From contig JAMXBB010000009.1 in NCBI GenBank assembly GCA_024138015.1, forward strand, positions 37,593,787-37,657,786: a stretch of DNA of 64,000 nucleotides, read 5' to 3'. Source of the DNA: Lumnitzera littorea. Its lineage: Eukaryota; Streptophyta; Magnoliopsida; Myrtales; Combretaceae. Under the pieces are notes generated by a model. It was not told the origin of the DNA, searched no databases, and worked only from the letters and a program-made list of their open reading frames with translations. A program made the position numbers and the translations under genes. This document shows positions 22,609 through 35,700 of this stretch, piece after piece; the stretch's first letter is position 1, and every line of letters starts with the position of its first letter.

Positions 22609-25600
22609 TGTAGATAACTCTATCAGTCATTAAGGCTGAGCATAATAAAAAAATTTATTAAATAATGAAATAAAATATATTATCAATAATAAAACTTTAG
22701 AAATCCTATTGAAACCTAAATCGCGTATGAAAACCTAAATTCTATGTATGCGTAAGTACCCGAAATTAAACTTGAACTTCAACCTGACAAAAATCCTAAA
22801 ACTATAACTTTAAACTTATAAAATGAGTAAATTTACCTTAATAGTAATAAAATTCTAAACAAATATAATTATCGATTAAAACGTGTAATCGTGTAAAAAT
22901 TTTAATGAACACGTTAAGATAACTTGTAAATATTATAAAAATAATAGGTAACAATTAAATTAATAAATTTTTATAAAATCTCAATATTATTTTATATGTA
23001 CTAAATTTATAAATTTTGTATTGAGAAAAATCTAATATTTTTATTTTTATTTTTATTTTTCTTTTTCCTCTTTTTCTTTTCCTTTTTCTTTTTCCTCTTT
23101 TCCCATTCTCCTTTCATCTTCAGATTTTTTTTTTCTTTCCCTTCTACGTCCCAGCTTTTGGAAAATCTAGATGGATAAGTGTTGCTTTCTTAGCTTTCAC
23201 ATGTGCAAAATATGAGATAAAAATCAAGGAAGATTAGATCATGTCCCATTCCAATAAACGCCATATCCTACTTTGATTTCCTTTCTCTTTTTTGTTTTTT
23301 ATTTTACCTTCATAAATTTCAGCTACACCTTGCATGGGAAAAAGAAGAAAAACTGTTTGGAACTACAAAACAAAAAAAAAAAAACAAAAAAACAAAAAAC
23401 AAAACTCAAATTCTCTAATTCCCTATCTTTGTCAAACTGTAAGAGTCCATCCCTTTTTCCCTCAATAATTTTTTAGATTTCAAAGATAACAATCAAAGAA
23501 GGAGAAGAAGCTTGGGGACTTTCATTCAAGAATATTCCTAAAGTATGGTATTTATTATGTATATTATAGGTATTTTATAATAATCATTTCTATATATTCT
23601 TTTACATACATATATTTTAGAATTATATATGTAATTTTAGTATTACTTTGTATGTGAATGTTCATATATATATTTATAGATATTAAGGTATATTCACATG
23701 TACATTATACATGTTAGAATAATTTTTACAAATAATTAGTATAAGGAATTATGTCTATGTACATATATAAATATGTATGCATGGATAATATACATATATA
23801 TATATATATGCCTAGTATTTTTACTATAAAGTATATATGTGTGCACATGTATACTATAGGTATATTTAGGTTTGTATAATTTTTATTACATGTATATGAA
23901 TATAATATGTCACCGAAATTATATGTATATATTTGTGTATGTATAAAATACAAAAATACTAATTTAGGGTGTATATTTGGTGTATATATATGTAGGTATA
24001 ATACTATGTATAATTAAGTATTTTAGTATATATATATATATATATATAAGTAATATAATCATATATGTATGTGTGTGTAAAACAGAAAAATACAAAGTAT
24101 ATATTTATATAGATACTGTATAAATATATATATATATAATATATATGTAGGGTTATGTTATTATTGTACATAAGTATATTATACGTACAAAAATATGTCT
24201 ATGAATATTATGGTATAAGTAGAAATATAGGCATATTTAAATAGTACATACATAATATACTATAATATTAATTTAATAAATAAGGTAATTTGGTAAATAT
24301 GTATATATATATATATATATACCATAAAATCCTTAAAAAATATAAGAAATAAATAATTTATAAAATTTAGTCAAATATAATAATAAATATTACTATATAT
24401 ATATATGAAGTAAAAATACAAAATAAGAAAAAGATGGAAAAAGTACAAAAATTTGAAAATGATACATAGTATTCCCTTATGCTACCACATTAGCTTTTAA
24501 TTGAATTAATTAAACTCGTAATTAAAAATAATAATAAATAATTAATTAATTAGAAAATTAATAAAGTATTAAAAATGAATTAAATAAGTCTTAAACCTAA
24601 AAAATTAGCAAAATAAGTAAATTATGGTAAAATAGACTTAAAAATAAGAAAATTACAAAATATAAAATTTAAATATTTACTAAACCATAATTATACAAAG
24701 AAAAGTTTAAACTAATATTTTATAATTACTTAAGTTGAAATAATAAAATTTATAACATTTTTATAGCATAATAAAAAATGTGGGTTACAAACAGACCTCG
24801 CTACGAGAAAATACATCTGAAAACAATGAAAATAGACTTTAAGTTCATAAAAATCAAAGTTAAATCAAAAAAGTTATATGCAATTAACCAAAAAACTCAA
24901 ACCAAGCTTTTCGTAGAATAGATAACTAAATTAAGTAGTTAATATCAAATATACGAATAGTTTAGTTATTTAACCATAATACTTATTATTTTTTTATTCC
25001 CTAAATATTAGGTGATCCTAATACGGATACCGACTTATTTAGTGGATTATTACGACCGTTGATAGACTTAATGATCAAGTGAGTACTTTCTATGACTCTA
25101 TACTTATTTTGTGCTTATAATTAGTTTACCTAAAGTAAATATTAATAATTTGATACATGGGAGTTCGCGTTATGCATGTGTCTAAATACTAGTTATGTAT
25201 TGTATAAAAGGTTGTGAAACATAATAGCCGAATAATTGGCTACTTGATTTATTATTACATAATTGAATGGTTTGTTGATATTGGTTGATCATCTCATAAA
25301 TTAATTTAATCATACTTGACTTAACTTAAAATTAAATGGATCATGCATAAGTACAAACATTGCATATAATGTTTTGATTATCACCTCACGCGATTAGTAA
25401 TGAAGGGCCTTAGAGGGATGAATTCCCACATGATTTGATTGGTATAGTGCAAGAGCATTGGTACAACAAGACCCTACCCTTGGCTTATGGGTTTACTTGG
25501 TACCGTAGATGCTAATCATAAGTGGTTGGGGGTCGAGTCCAAAGACCACCGCTATAGGGTGTGAGTGTAGATTGCGGAGGCTACCTCACTGCTACATTTG

Positions 25601-26351
25601 GGATTTTTTATATTACTAGATTTTTTTGAAATGAAAACGTATTACGTAAAATATAGAATCAAATTAATGGTTAAAAAAACCTAGGTCCTAGAGCTCGATT
25701 GTAATTGGTGCTGATGTATCTCCAACCTTTAATTCAAAGGGCATTAAATCTGATGTTGTATGCAACATCGGTCAACTACATATATATTGTTTGGTATACT
25801 ACTTGTTCATGCATTCATATGTTTGGTAATAAATTGTTTGATAACTTGCTTGCTGATATAATATGAAGGATAACTCACTAAGCTCTTATAGCTTACTCCC
25901 CAATAGTTTTCTTTTTTTTTTTTGTAGGTTGGTAGATAAGTGGAAATTAGTTAAGAGTCAAGCATTAAGTGCAATTATTAAAATGTTTAGAGGTTAGAGC
26001 TAGAGATAGATTGTATAACTTTTTTGAAACATTAAATATAAATACTACCCTTATATTTAGATTTTATAATTTCAGTAAGTATAAATTTTAGATCTTACTA
26101 CATGATCTTATTGTTTGGTAGGGGATACCAATTATCTATGATTCTGGTAGACTGTAGAATATTGGATATTTATAGTCACTCATATATTACAATAAGTTAA
26201 TTAAATTAAAAATTGAAAACTTTAGTGACTAGTTGTTTGTAGTCTTGCAATCTTTAAGTTGCAAGGTGATTTTTATATCATTGATACATACATGATATGA
26301 AAATTTTAGATAATCCTACTAAGCCTCCCTTAGGGTCATGATACCCACATC
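22609..26351 (+). repeat. Long Tekay/Del-like solo LTR
   Basis: Its right two thirds align with the 4.3-kb LTR of element I: the ataatctgaaaacaatgaaaatagactttaag-type block near 24,820 with 35,480; gtgagtg..attgcggaggctacctcactgct (25,560-25,600) with 36,210-36,260; taggggataccaatt (26,120) with 36,785; and the end ctcccttagggtcatgata with ctcttagggtcgctaca. No gag or PBS follows, so it is a solo copy inside J's LTR. The start (tgtagataactc) and TSD (agtat/agtag) are tentative. Confidence 0.6.
23560..24430. repeat. AT microsatellite-rich tract inside the Tekay-like LTR
   Basis: Many short runs of (AT)n and (TA)n with gtatatat spacers occur here, for example 23,798-23,810, 24,030-24,048 and 24,300-24,320. 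No coding potential; open frames through it are artefacts of composition. Confidence 0.7.
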
Positions 26352-26372
26352 AGTAGAGCCTAACCAAATTTT

Positions 26373-26390
26373 TGGCATTGTTGCCATAGA
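26373..26390 (+). other. Element J primer binding site (tRNA-Asp type)
   Basis: The sequence tggcattgttgccataga corresponds to TGGCGCCGTTGCCGGGGA with transition changes. The leader after it (agttaaaagaatgaaactaatt...) resembles K's leader. Confidence 0.7.
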
Positions 26391-26530
26391 GTTAAAAGAA
26401 TGAAACTAATTAGGATACTAGGAAAATCTCTTTTTACCAATTATTTTAACATGTTTTGATTTATTGCATCCTTCCCATTTCTAGTATTTACCTTTATTAG
26501 TTGTCTCTAACTTTTAAATTATTTCAACAT

Positions 26531-27861
26531 ATGACTAGCAATAGCAAAACAGAGACGACTACTTATCTTCGATGCATGACAGAGCGTGAGGTAGTAGAAT
26601 TGATAAACTGAAATCGCTAATTCAATTCAAGGAAGAAGAAGAGGAGAGTTCAAAAGAACAAGAAATAGAAGAAATGGTGAGAACAATGATGATGTTGAAA
26701 AAACTATAACAGAGTATGCCAACCAAAAAGCAACTATAGTCGAGTCTAATATTATTAGACCTATAGTTCAAGCAACCAATCTTCAAATTCAACCGAACGT
26801 GATTAAGACAATCCAATAGTTTATCGAATTTGACGGCTTAATAGATGAAGACCTGAACAACCTCATAAGAAGTTTTCTAGAAATTTGTGACACTTTCAAA
26901 ATTAATAGAGTTACAATGATGCAATTAAGCTTAGGTTATTTGCGTTCTCACTTAGAGGTAAGCTAAGCAATGGCTCAGCTCGCTTCCTAGAGGATCAATT
27001 ACTAAATGGGAAGCTTTGGTTGATAAATTTCTAAGGAAATACTTTCCACCTTTCGTACTAGTTAGATTCTGGAATGACATATCATCATATGCCCAAATTT
27101 ACGGAAAAACGTTGTACAATACTTAAGGAAGGTTTAAGGATTTGCTTAGGCATTGTTTACATTATAGTTTACCTTTGTGGATGCAAATTCAAACCTTTTA
27201 TAATGATCTCAATTATCCTACTATGTAGAAGATCGATGTCGCAGCCGGAGGCAATTTGAGTGCTAAGACATTAGATGAGGTCGAAAAACTGAAAGAAGGC
27301 ATGATCATGAATAACTCCTAGTAGGATAATGTGATAGTAAAGGTGAAAGTGGCTAGAAAATTTTAAGTTGATTTGGTTACTACTCTAACACCTTAAGAAA
27401 AGATTTTAAGTGAGAAGATTGAAGGACTAATGAAATCAATGAATGTAGTCTAATAAGAGACATCAATTGATATGGAAGAGGTTAATTTTCTTACTAGTAG
27501 ATTGCAAGATAATCTCTTTAGTAACACTTATAATCTAGGTTGGAGAAATCATCTCAATTTCTCATGAGGAGGCTAGAAGCACTAGCAAAACAAGAATATC
27601 TAAGCTTAGAATAGGAATCCTAACTTGGAATAATTACTAAACATGTATATTAATTGCTCAAATGCTTGATTTCAAGCCATTGAAATTGCAATTAGGAATT
27701 CAGAGGCATTACTTAGAAATCTAGAAAATCAATTAGGACAACTAGCCAGAATTGCTATGGAAAGACAACAAGGAAGCTTACCTAGAAATACTAAACCAAA
27801 TCCTAGATTTGTAGGATCCAAGCAAAACTAAAGCAAGGATGAAATTGTTAAGCCTATGACA
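26531..27861 (+). pseudogene. Element J gag (decayed)
   Basis: The start ATG at 26,531 reads MTSNSKTE. Frame-shifted remnants match F and K gags: PIVQATNLQIQPNVIKTIQ (26,760-26,817), then EFDGLIDEDLNNLIRSFLEICDTFKI (26,824-26,905), the RLFAFSLRGK block (26,935-26,965) and WMQIQTFYN-like sequence near 27,178. The tail resembles the Athila gag end rich in Asn and Gln. Many stops and shifts are present. It runs directly into noncoding sequence without protease or RT, as in K. Confidence 0.7.
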
Positions 27862-29098
27862 CTAAACAACAACACTTCTTAGGAGGCAACCCAAGTTATT
27901 TCTATTTGAATTTCTTTCTTTTGAACTTTATTGTTTAGGTCGATTCAAAGTCCCTTCTAGTGTTAATCGTAGTAAGTTTGTTTACCTACATGAATAAGTT
28001 TTCAATCTAGTTGAAGTAGTTATATGTTGAATTTCTAAGTAATTTTTATCCTTAAAAAGCATTAGTCTTCCAATAAATTGTATTTTAACTAAATTTTGAT
28101 TCATAGTAATTTATTTTATCGTATTTCTAATTGTTTAAGGAGTGTTTTTAGGTGAAGCAACAAAGTAAATAAAAAAATTTTAGATTTTAGAATTACAGGA
28201 AAACATGGCCTAAGTTCATGGTTGTAAACATAACCATGTTCCTCTCATAAACAAAAAGGTAAGGAAAAGAATAAAATTGTAGCTAAAAGATCATAGCTAG
28301 GATCATGGCATGATCCTTGCTCATGATCACTCCTAAGGGTAAGCACATGCATCACGATAGGAAAAATGACCACAAACACACATGTTTTCTTGCTTGTGTT
28401 CTTACCCTAATTGAAAAATCATGGGTATCTTCTTCCACTTTTCCTTCTATACCTTATGCATATCTTTCTAGTCCCATTATGTGAGTGCTTGTTATTTTTG
28501 GAGAAATCACATTGTGTAGTTGGGATTTGATGCAAGGGTATGAGATTTGCATGTGTGATGATTTTTAGTTTTAGGTGTGATTCTTGATTGTTTATGTGAT
28601 TCAGTTTATTTCTATTAGGTTGCTTATTGAAATCCTCTCTTAAAAATATGATCTTGAAGTAGGATGAGGAAGAATTTGAAGAGTGCTTGTTAGAGAAGAA
28701 GATGATGAGGAGCTATTCTAGAATTTTTTTTTTCTCATTGATGATGAATCCATGTTTGTACGATCAAACTAAGGAAATACTCTTGGATTGTTAAATTGTG
28801 CTCAAAATCACTATTGTTGAAACATTAATTCTATTAGCATGCTCTAAATTGGATTGCATGAGACAATGAACTAGCTTTCAATTATCAAGAGCACGAGAAA
28901 ATTTTATCCTAATTCATAAAGCTAGTTCCTGATTGTAAATTGTTGTAAAATTTAGTGTTGCAACATTGGAATTCTAGAATTGATTAGTTTGTGACAGGCA
29001 CAAATGTTTCCTCTATAATTCTTTTAGAAAGTGATCTTTGAGTTCTTTTCTTTTAGAAACATCATTGTTTGAATTCATTAATTTTCTTATTTTAGATA
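27862..29098 (+). other. J noncoding region between gag and Athila-type ORF
   Basis: It begins with the motif acttcttaggaggcaaccc (27,874-27,892), which I know from Athila elements near the start of the ORF-1-like region; K has a weaker match at 60,775-60,805. No coding frame is recognised in the rest. Confidence 0.55.
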
Positions 29099-29940
29099 AT
29101 GCCTCATGTCAAATAAGTTGCTAGGAGAGATAGTGTAAGCAACAATGCCACAAAAAACCCCATGCTAAGGTCATGGCAAAGAAAGCATTATAGAAAGCTA
29201 TGCATAAAAGGATTTAGGAAGAATGCCATCGTGAGTTGGGATAACTAGTAAAAGTTAGGTATGAAACAACCTATACGAAGATACTTAGAGGTAAGACATT
29301 AGGATTGGCTCCTAACTATTAATGAGCTAACTTATAAGGAGCTCACATTAAAGCTTCTTAGCACCTTCACCTTAGACTTTGATCATCTAGAAAACAGGAC
29401 TAAGAATACAATTAGATTTTTGAGTCAATAGGCAAGCAATATACATGCAATTTGACAGAATACTAGTAGCCTTTGACCTATACTTAGAAAAATATGTCTT
29501 TATGGCTAAGTAATGTAATCTACTAGTGAAGCTGCCAATAGGGGTGAGCGATGCCCAATTTAAGGCTACATTGAGCTTGAGTGGCTTAGTGTACAATCTA
29601 AGTAAGTCAAATGCTTCAAACCTAAGAGACTTAATGTTGAGAATTATTTACTAAATTATAGCAAGGAGTGTGATGGGAAGGAAAAATAGTATAGGAGTTG
29701 TCAACTTGGGTGACATTGTTTTTTTACAAAACTTGGCTACACAATGGTCAACTAATTTGGGAGTTAATATGACTTTCATTTTTAGAAGCCAAGCTATTGA
29801 AGGAAGAGCTAGGTATATCATTGTAGGATCTTTCACTACTGGGCTAGTGAAGGGAATTAGCATATTTGATTGCTTCCCTCGATGGAGTTAGTCCATCATC
29901 ATAACCTCATGAGCCATGAATCAATCTATGCAATGAAGCT
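29099..29940 (+). pseudogene. Element J Athila ORF-1-like protein (decayed)
   Basis: The start ATG at 29,099 (MPHVK) is matched by K's at 62,258 (MPRVK). Recognisable blocks: LLSTFTLDFDHLENRTKNTIRF (29,352-29,417), then, open at 29,670-29,891, GVVNLGDIVFLQNLA and FRSQAIEGRARYIIVGSF. This pattern belongs to the Athila ORF-1 / putative plant transposon protein families (PF03078-like), whose function is not established; an env-like role has been proposed for the equivalent Athila gene. Stops are numerous. Sequence after 29,940 may still be J but is unassigned. Confidence 0.65.
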
Positions 29941-30742
29941 TTTACTAGTAGCTTTAGTACTCTAAGTGGAAGACTTCCTAAAAGAAGTAGTTGCTGCCTT
30001 GTTACCAGCGCTAGAAGGAGATAAGCTCTTAACATAGACCTATGCAAAGGTCAATTATGAATTATGAACTGGCTTGGAATTGTTATAGGTAGCCTTGAAC
30101 TGGTGGTTGAACCATTAGGCCTTATGAGCCTAGGTGGTTCAACACCCAAAGTTCGTTAATTAGGACCAAAGGGAAAAAAAAAAGTGATAATTTAGCTTCC
30201 ATGAGCAGCCTTTGCTCCCTATTATTCCCCTTTCACTTTTTCAAAGTGAGAATAATACATTGCTATAATGCATTATGAATTTGCCTTGCTCCCATCACTT
30301 TTGCAAAATGAAAAGTAGACTGTCTACTTTCATTTCTCTTTCCCATTTTGAAAATTTCAAGCCACTTTCACATGAGTGACAACAAAGGTATAAGAAACTT
30401 AAGGTGCAATGTATTTAGTGTTGCAATTTTTCAGGCTAGAGATGTTGTAATTGAATGAAGCTAAGGAAATTTGAATGTTTAAATTTCAAATGCAAATTTC
30501 ATTATCCCTAAATGAACATACAAATTCATGCACTCACAGTTCTTCAAAAATTCATCAAACTTCATTCATATAATCATAATGCCTTCAACCTTTCAGTTGT
30601 TTCATTTCTACAATTCTAGTTTGTTAAAATAAACTATGGTTCTCTTGTTAAAAAAAAAAAAAACTTCATTACTTCGATGTAACTTGGATAGTTTCTTAAC
30701 TCTCTATTTTTTTGCGTTCCCATTTTCTTACTGTCTTTGGTA

Positions 30743-30744
<2 letters not shown>

Positions 30745-30780
<36 letters not shown>
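30745..30780. repeat. (AT)18 microsatellite
   Basis: A perfect 18-unit AT run lies about 90 bases upstream of the first hAT-like codons. It encodes the spurious Ile-Tyr runs seen in overlapping frames. Confidence 0.9.
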
Positions 30781-30782
<2 letters not shown>

Positions 30783-30870
30783 GTAAAACCTTTTTCTCTT
30801 TAAGTAAGAAAATACAACAAATCACCATTGATAGTTTTTTACCATGTTTGTCTTCTAGAAAGAAACAAGC

Positions 30871-32733
30871 TTCCCCACTAAGTGGGAATGGAAAGGGTAA
30901 AGCCATGGCCACCTCATCTTCATAGCAAGACTTCGGGGACGTACCGTCGTACCTAGAGTACAACTATATTGATGAGGGACTACATGATGTGATGTTAGAA
31001 GTTGAACTTATACCTCCACTAAGATTTCAACCTCTACGTAAGAGTTGCCTTGTAGCCTTTGCCAACGAGGAGGAGGATGATATTCAAATTATTCTGAAGA
31101 TGGAGGAGCAACTAATGAGTTAGTAGTTAGGCAGTTTAGGTAAGCCCCCTAAACCCAGTAAATTTGATATGTTCGTTAAACTTTTTTGTAAAGGTGTAGA
31201 CAAGCGAGGGAACTTATGGGCGTTTTGTAATTATTATAGAGCACACTACACGTAGAAATTTGACAAAAATTATTATACACTAAATAAACATATGAAATCA
31301 AAGCATCCTGGAGAGATTGAGATAGAAAAGATGCAACAGCAAATTACCTGGGGCTATAGTTCGTCTAAACAAATGTGAATGTAGTATGATAAGGAGAAGT
31401 ACAAGTATGATCTTGTATAATACCATGCATATATGCACCTATCCTTCAATGTAAGTGTATCTTCGTGGCAAAGTAGATATGAGTAAGACACATTTCATCC
31501 CAACATGCACAAGGTTAGCCGCAGCATGTTGAACAAAGCCACCCAGGAGCTCTACTACAAAGATAAGTAGGAGCTCACAAGTAAGTTTGCTTCCTTAGAT
31601 ACATTCATTTCAATATGTGCTAATAAATGGACTAATCCGTTCCATAACAATTCATATATGGCATAACTTATCATTGGATCAACGATAATTGGTACTTGTA
31701 TACAAGATTATTGGCATTAAGGGTATTCAATGAGTCCCACGCAACCCAAAATATATTTAAAATTATAAGAGTTATTCTATATGAGTATAATTTAGTTAAG
31801 AAATTTTTCTCAATAGAATTTGATAATACTAGTGTAAACACCGTATCTATTGGGGATGTAAAACCTTTGTCAACTAACGCTAGGTGAAATATTTTTTCTT
31901 ATTAGATGTGCATGTCATGTTCTAAATTTGTATGTTATGGATGGTATTGCAGCTTTGTAGGATAAGATTTCCCCAATAAAGGCAACAATGAAACTAATAG
32001 TCGAGAGGTTCTCTCAATATGAGAAGTGGAGGAACTATTGCCTCGAAAATAGGAAGTTAAGCATCGTTCCTTACAACAAACTTTTGCGTAACTTTGTGAT
32101 ATGCAACTTATCTAAAGTTGAAATTCGCTCGAGCAATTGGGACATATGTATCCAATTGCTCAAAATTCTTATGATTTTCCATGATGCTACAAATTTTATT
32201 CTCAAGTTTACAAGCCTTGTGTACATTTATTTGTAATGGGATTCATTAGCCAAAATGTGAAGACTCAAATCTCCAAAACCATGCAATTGAAATGATGTAC
32301 AAGTGGTTACATTTTTATAGGGAAATTCCTCATATTTATCTTGTAACAACAATTTTGGACTCTTATTATAAAACTGATGTATTATAATTATATTTGAAAA
32401 CTTTTTATGTGTATATTGATTCACTTATGATTTCCTTAGACATGTATAGTATACAAGTACAAAAGGAGGTTATAGGAGCTACAATAGACTTAGAAGAGCT
32501 CTTCATGCATTACCAATACGCATATCATAGCTAGACAACAGTTTCTCCTTCACTACCCCTACCGAACACTGTTACTCATTTGTAGGTGAATAGTTATTGG
32601 GCTAGAAATTGAAACAATAAATGTCTAGGAGGCCACAAACTGACCTTCAATGTGACATGACCACCAACTTCAAGTTCCCTAATAATGTCACCATAAGAGA
32701 TTTCGACATTTTGGAGTGGTAGAAGACATACGC
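30871..32733 (+). pseudogene. hAT transposase (decayed, C-terminus missing)
   Basis: Transposases of this type cut and paste the element. A BED-type zinc finger is recognisable at about 31,200-31,315 (NLWAFCNYYRAHYT.. TLNKHMKSKHPG: first Cys and both His kept, second Cys replaced by Tyr). The RNase H-like core is visible at 31,640-31,890 (the plant hAT WIND.W block, then FDNTSVNTVSIGDVK with the Asp of the DN-A motif) and at 31,900-32,280 (CHVLNLYVMDGI, FHDATNFI, KPCVHLFVMGF). The hATC dimerisation block starts at about 32,700 (FDILEW, stop for Trp, KTYA) and is cut by element I. It resembles plant RICESLEEPER-type transposases; stops and frameshifts throughout. Confidence 0.8.
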
Positions 32734-35700
32734 TGTAGACTCCGTAAATTTAACCTTCTGAACATAGTGTCGGACTTGAGTATCGTAGACATTTCCCTAA
32801 GTCGACAAAACTGCATAAAATGAAAACCAACTAAAATTTTGAACTTGGAACTTAAAACGAACTTGAAAGACCCCATGATACAATTTGGAAACCCTAATCA
32901 TGCAAAAAAACCCTAATCTCTATATGCACATACTTTAAAAAAAAAAAAAAACGAATTTAATTTTTCAATATGAAACCCTATTATCGATAAAACTTGAATA
33001 CGAGAACCATAGTCTCTAAACGCAAACCCTAAAACAATTAAGGACTTGTAATCCTAAGTGGCTAACTAAGAATTTAATTTAAATAATTTTAATCAATTCT
33101 AGAAATTTTCGTAATTTTATAAAAATTAAATCATAACTTACAAATCAATTTAAGAGACAAACTCCAAAAGAATTTCAAATCAAACAATCTCCTTATCTTC
33201 ATGCATAAGATTTGTGTACATGAATAAGTAAACTAACTGTAAACCCTACTTTTAGTGGGTCCATGATTCAATCAAAAGTACTGTCCGAACGTTTCCAAGG
33301 ATCAACTAAACTAAAAACTTAAGTTTACATTTAGAAACGAATTAAATTTTTACAATTCAAAAGCCAATTGTCGATAAAACCCAAGCTTGAAGAACTGCGA
33401 GCTCTAAAGTTACTTAAAACCCTAAACCATAAAACCATTAAGGAATTTTAACCTTAAATAATTAATCGATAATTTAATTTGAATAATTTCATTCAACTTT
33501 AGAAAATTTCACAATTCTACAAAAATCAAATCATAAATCACAAAACAATATAAGATAAAAATCCTAAAACAATTTTCTATAAGGCTATGCCCTTATCTTC
33601 ATGCATAAGCTTTACATATAAATAAGTAGACCAACCAATCACCTTAGATAACTTATCAATTGAGAGTTGGAATCATTTATCAATTGATAACTTATCAAAA
33701 TCTAGTGATAAGACAATTTCCTTATCACCTCTTCACTTATACTACATATGGACAAATTTTCACAAGAAATCATGAGCTTAACTTTAATAAAGGTGACAAG
33801 ACCACTCCATGACATAAAAAGACTTCCCATGGCAGATTTGGACAAGGGAGAAAGGGGGGCCATGCTCTTGTCATTCAACCATCAATCACTTCCTCTTACA
33901 CATTACTATTCACCCCTTAATGCTTAAATCATCAAGAGTTGCAATTGTTGACTTTTGTGTAAGCTACAAGATAATCAATTAAAGCTTCTTGCACACACTT
34001 ATTTCCTCATTCAAAATCTGCCACTCTCTCCCTCTTTCACTCCCATTTTCACTTCCTTTTCTCTCACTTTAAACACAAATCAAAAGAAGAAATCAAACTG
34101 CACAAATTCCCAACATTACCGCCACCATTTTTGCTTCCATACTCACGGCAATTTCTCTTCTTATTCTTGTGTCATTTTCTTTCATCATTTAAAACCTTTT
34201 AAGAGAATTATAATCTTCCATAAACCCCATTCCAAAAGAGCAAAAGATTCGGGTTTCAAAAGGTAAGCAAAAAGGAGGAAGCAAAGTTAAAGGCTTAAGA
34301 GGAACTTTAGTGCACAACCACCAAACTTTGCGTTAAGGACGAGTAAGTGATTCTTGTGATGAGTGGATTAATATTTATGTTAGAAGACTTGGATTTCTTG
34401 AAGATATGAGTAAGGTTTGAGTTGTTATAGCACAAAAATTTGTTTTAAGAAACAAACCCTAAAACCATTACATGAAGTTGAAATATGAGCATGTAAAGTT
34501 GGTGTTTTGTATGGACATTTGTTTAATGCTTTGAATGGAAGATTTTAAGCTAAGGAAATCTTGAAATGAGAACTTTAATGAAGGGTAAGCATGCTGGACG
34601 TGAAGGTTCCATGATCATTTGAATGTTGATTTTGTTTCCATTAAGTTAAACATGCTCAAATCTAGACTTAAGTTAAGGAAAAATCCATCACATGAAGTTT
34701 TATGAAGAAATCAACTTTGTATGACATGAGCTATGATATGGAGGTTTTATGAAGTATAAGATCTTTTATTTCTTTATGTGGAGCATGAGTTAAAGGATCA
34801 TTTGATGGAAGGAAACTTAAGTTAAGATTTATACACAAGTAGTTAAGAGCATAATCTATCGCCTAAACTTAAGGAAATGATGGAACAAGTTGAAAAACCA
34901 AGTAAGGACCCCTTAGGACCAACATGAACAGATCTGGAATGTGGGTAAATGAGGCCTAAAAATATGATAAAAGTGAAAGAACAAAGTGAAAAGATTAACC
35001 AAAGCAAGTATGATTAGCATACAAAGCCTAAAACTCAAAACCGGGCCTAAAACTCTCAAAATAAGCTTAGAACTCTAAGATGGGCCTTCAACAAAAATCT
35101 GACCAGCAACTTAAAGTACCAAGAGAAGTTGTTTTGAAGCCCATAAGAATTCCACCTAAGGCCCCATAAGCCCACCAAAGTCATTAACTTTAGTTTGAAC
35201 AAAAAACAAACCCATTTGATAACTTAAGCCCACTAAAAGGCCCAAGAAGTGGTTGTTAGCCTTAAGAATATAAATCAAAGCTGTAAATCTGATCTCAAGG
35301 AGTATTTTAAGCTTAGGATAAAATCTAAAGACCAAGCCCAAAGAATTTCTTAAGTTATTAAAAAGCCCAATTACCAAACAAGGCCCAAAAACATTCCAAC
35401 ACATGAGGAACGCTACTGTTCTGACCCATGGACAGAATTGTATACCTCATTTCGAAAATCTAACCTTACCACATTAAATTACACTCGAAAACGATGAAGA
35501 TTGACTATAAGATCATAAAAATCGGATTTAAAACGAAAAAATTATACGCGATTGAACTTTAGGTAAAAACCGGGAAAAATTTCAAAAACTAGTCAAGAGT
35601 ATAACTTAAGGAAAACTTACATAGTTTCTTAAGTTTGTTTCAATTCCTTATAAAAATTATTTCAATAACCAGGGGACACTATTTACGGAGAGGACTTGCC

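Larger units (their letters stand above)
30045..32733 (+). mobile_element. hAT-superfamily DNA transposon, broken
   Basis: A hAT transposase remnant (30,871-32,733) is preceded by a subterminal region rich in ggttgaacc/ggttcaac motifs (30,070-30,145), typical of plant hAT ends. The left end is approximate, and no inverted repeats or 8-bp duplication could be fixed. The right end is lost: element I inserted in the conserved C-terminal block and the region beyond I's truncated 3' LTR has no hAT sequence that I can recognise. Confidence 0.65.

Noticed and set aside
30634..30963. 109-codon minus-strand frame with an Ile-Tyr run
   Set aside because: It is driven by the (AT)18 microsatellite and is antisense to the start of the hAT transposase remnant.
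33955..34266. 103-codon frame with hydrophobic stretches
   Set aside because: It lies wholly inside the 4.27-kb LTR of element I and is Ser/Phe-rich by composition, with no domain.
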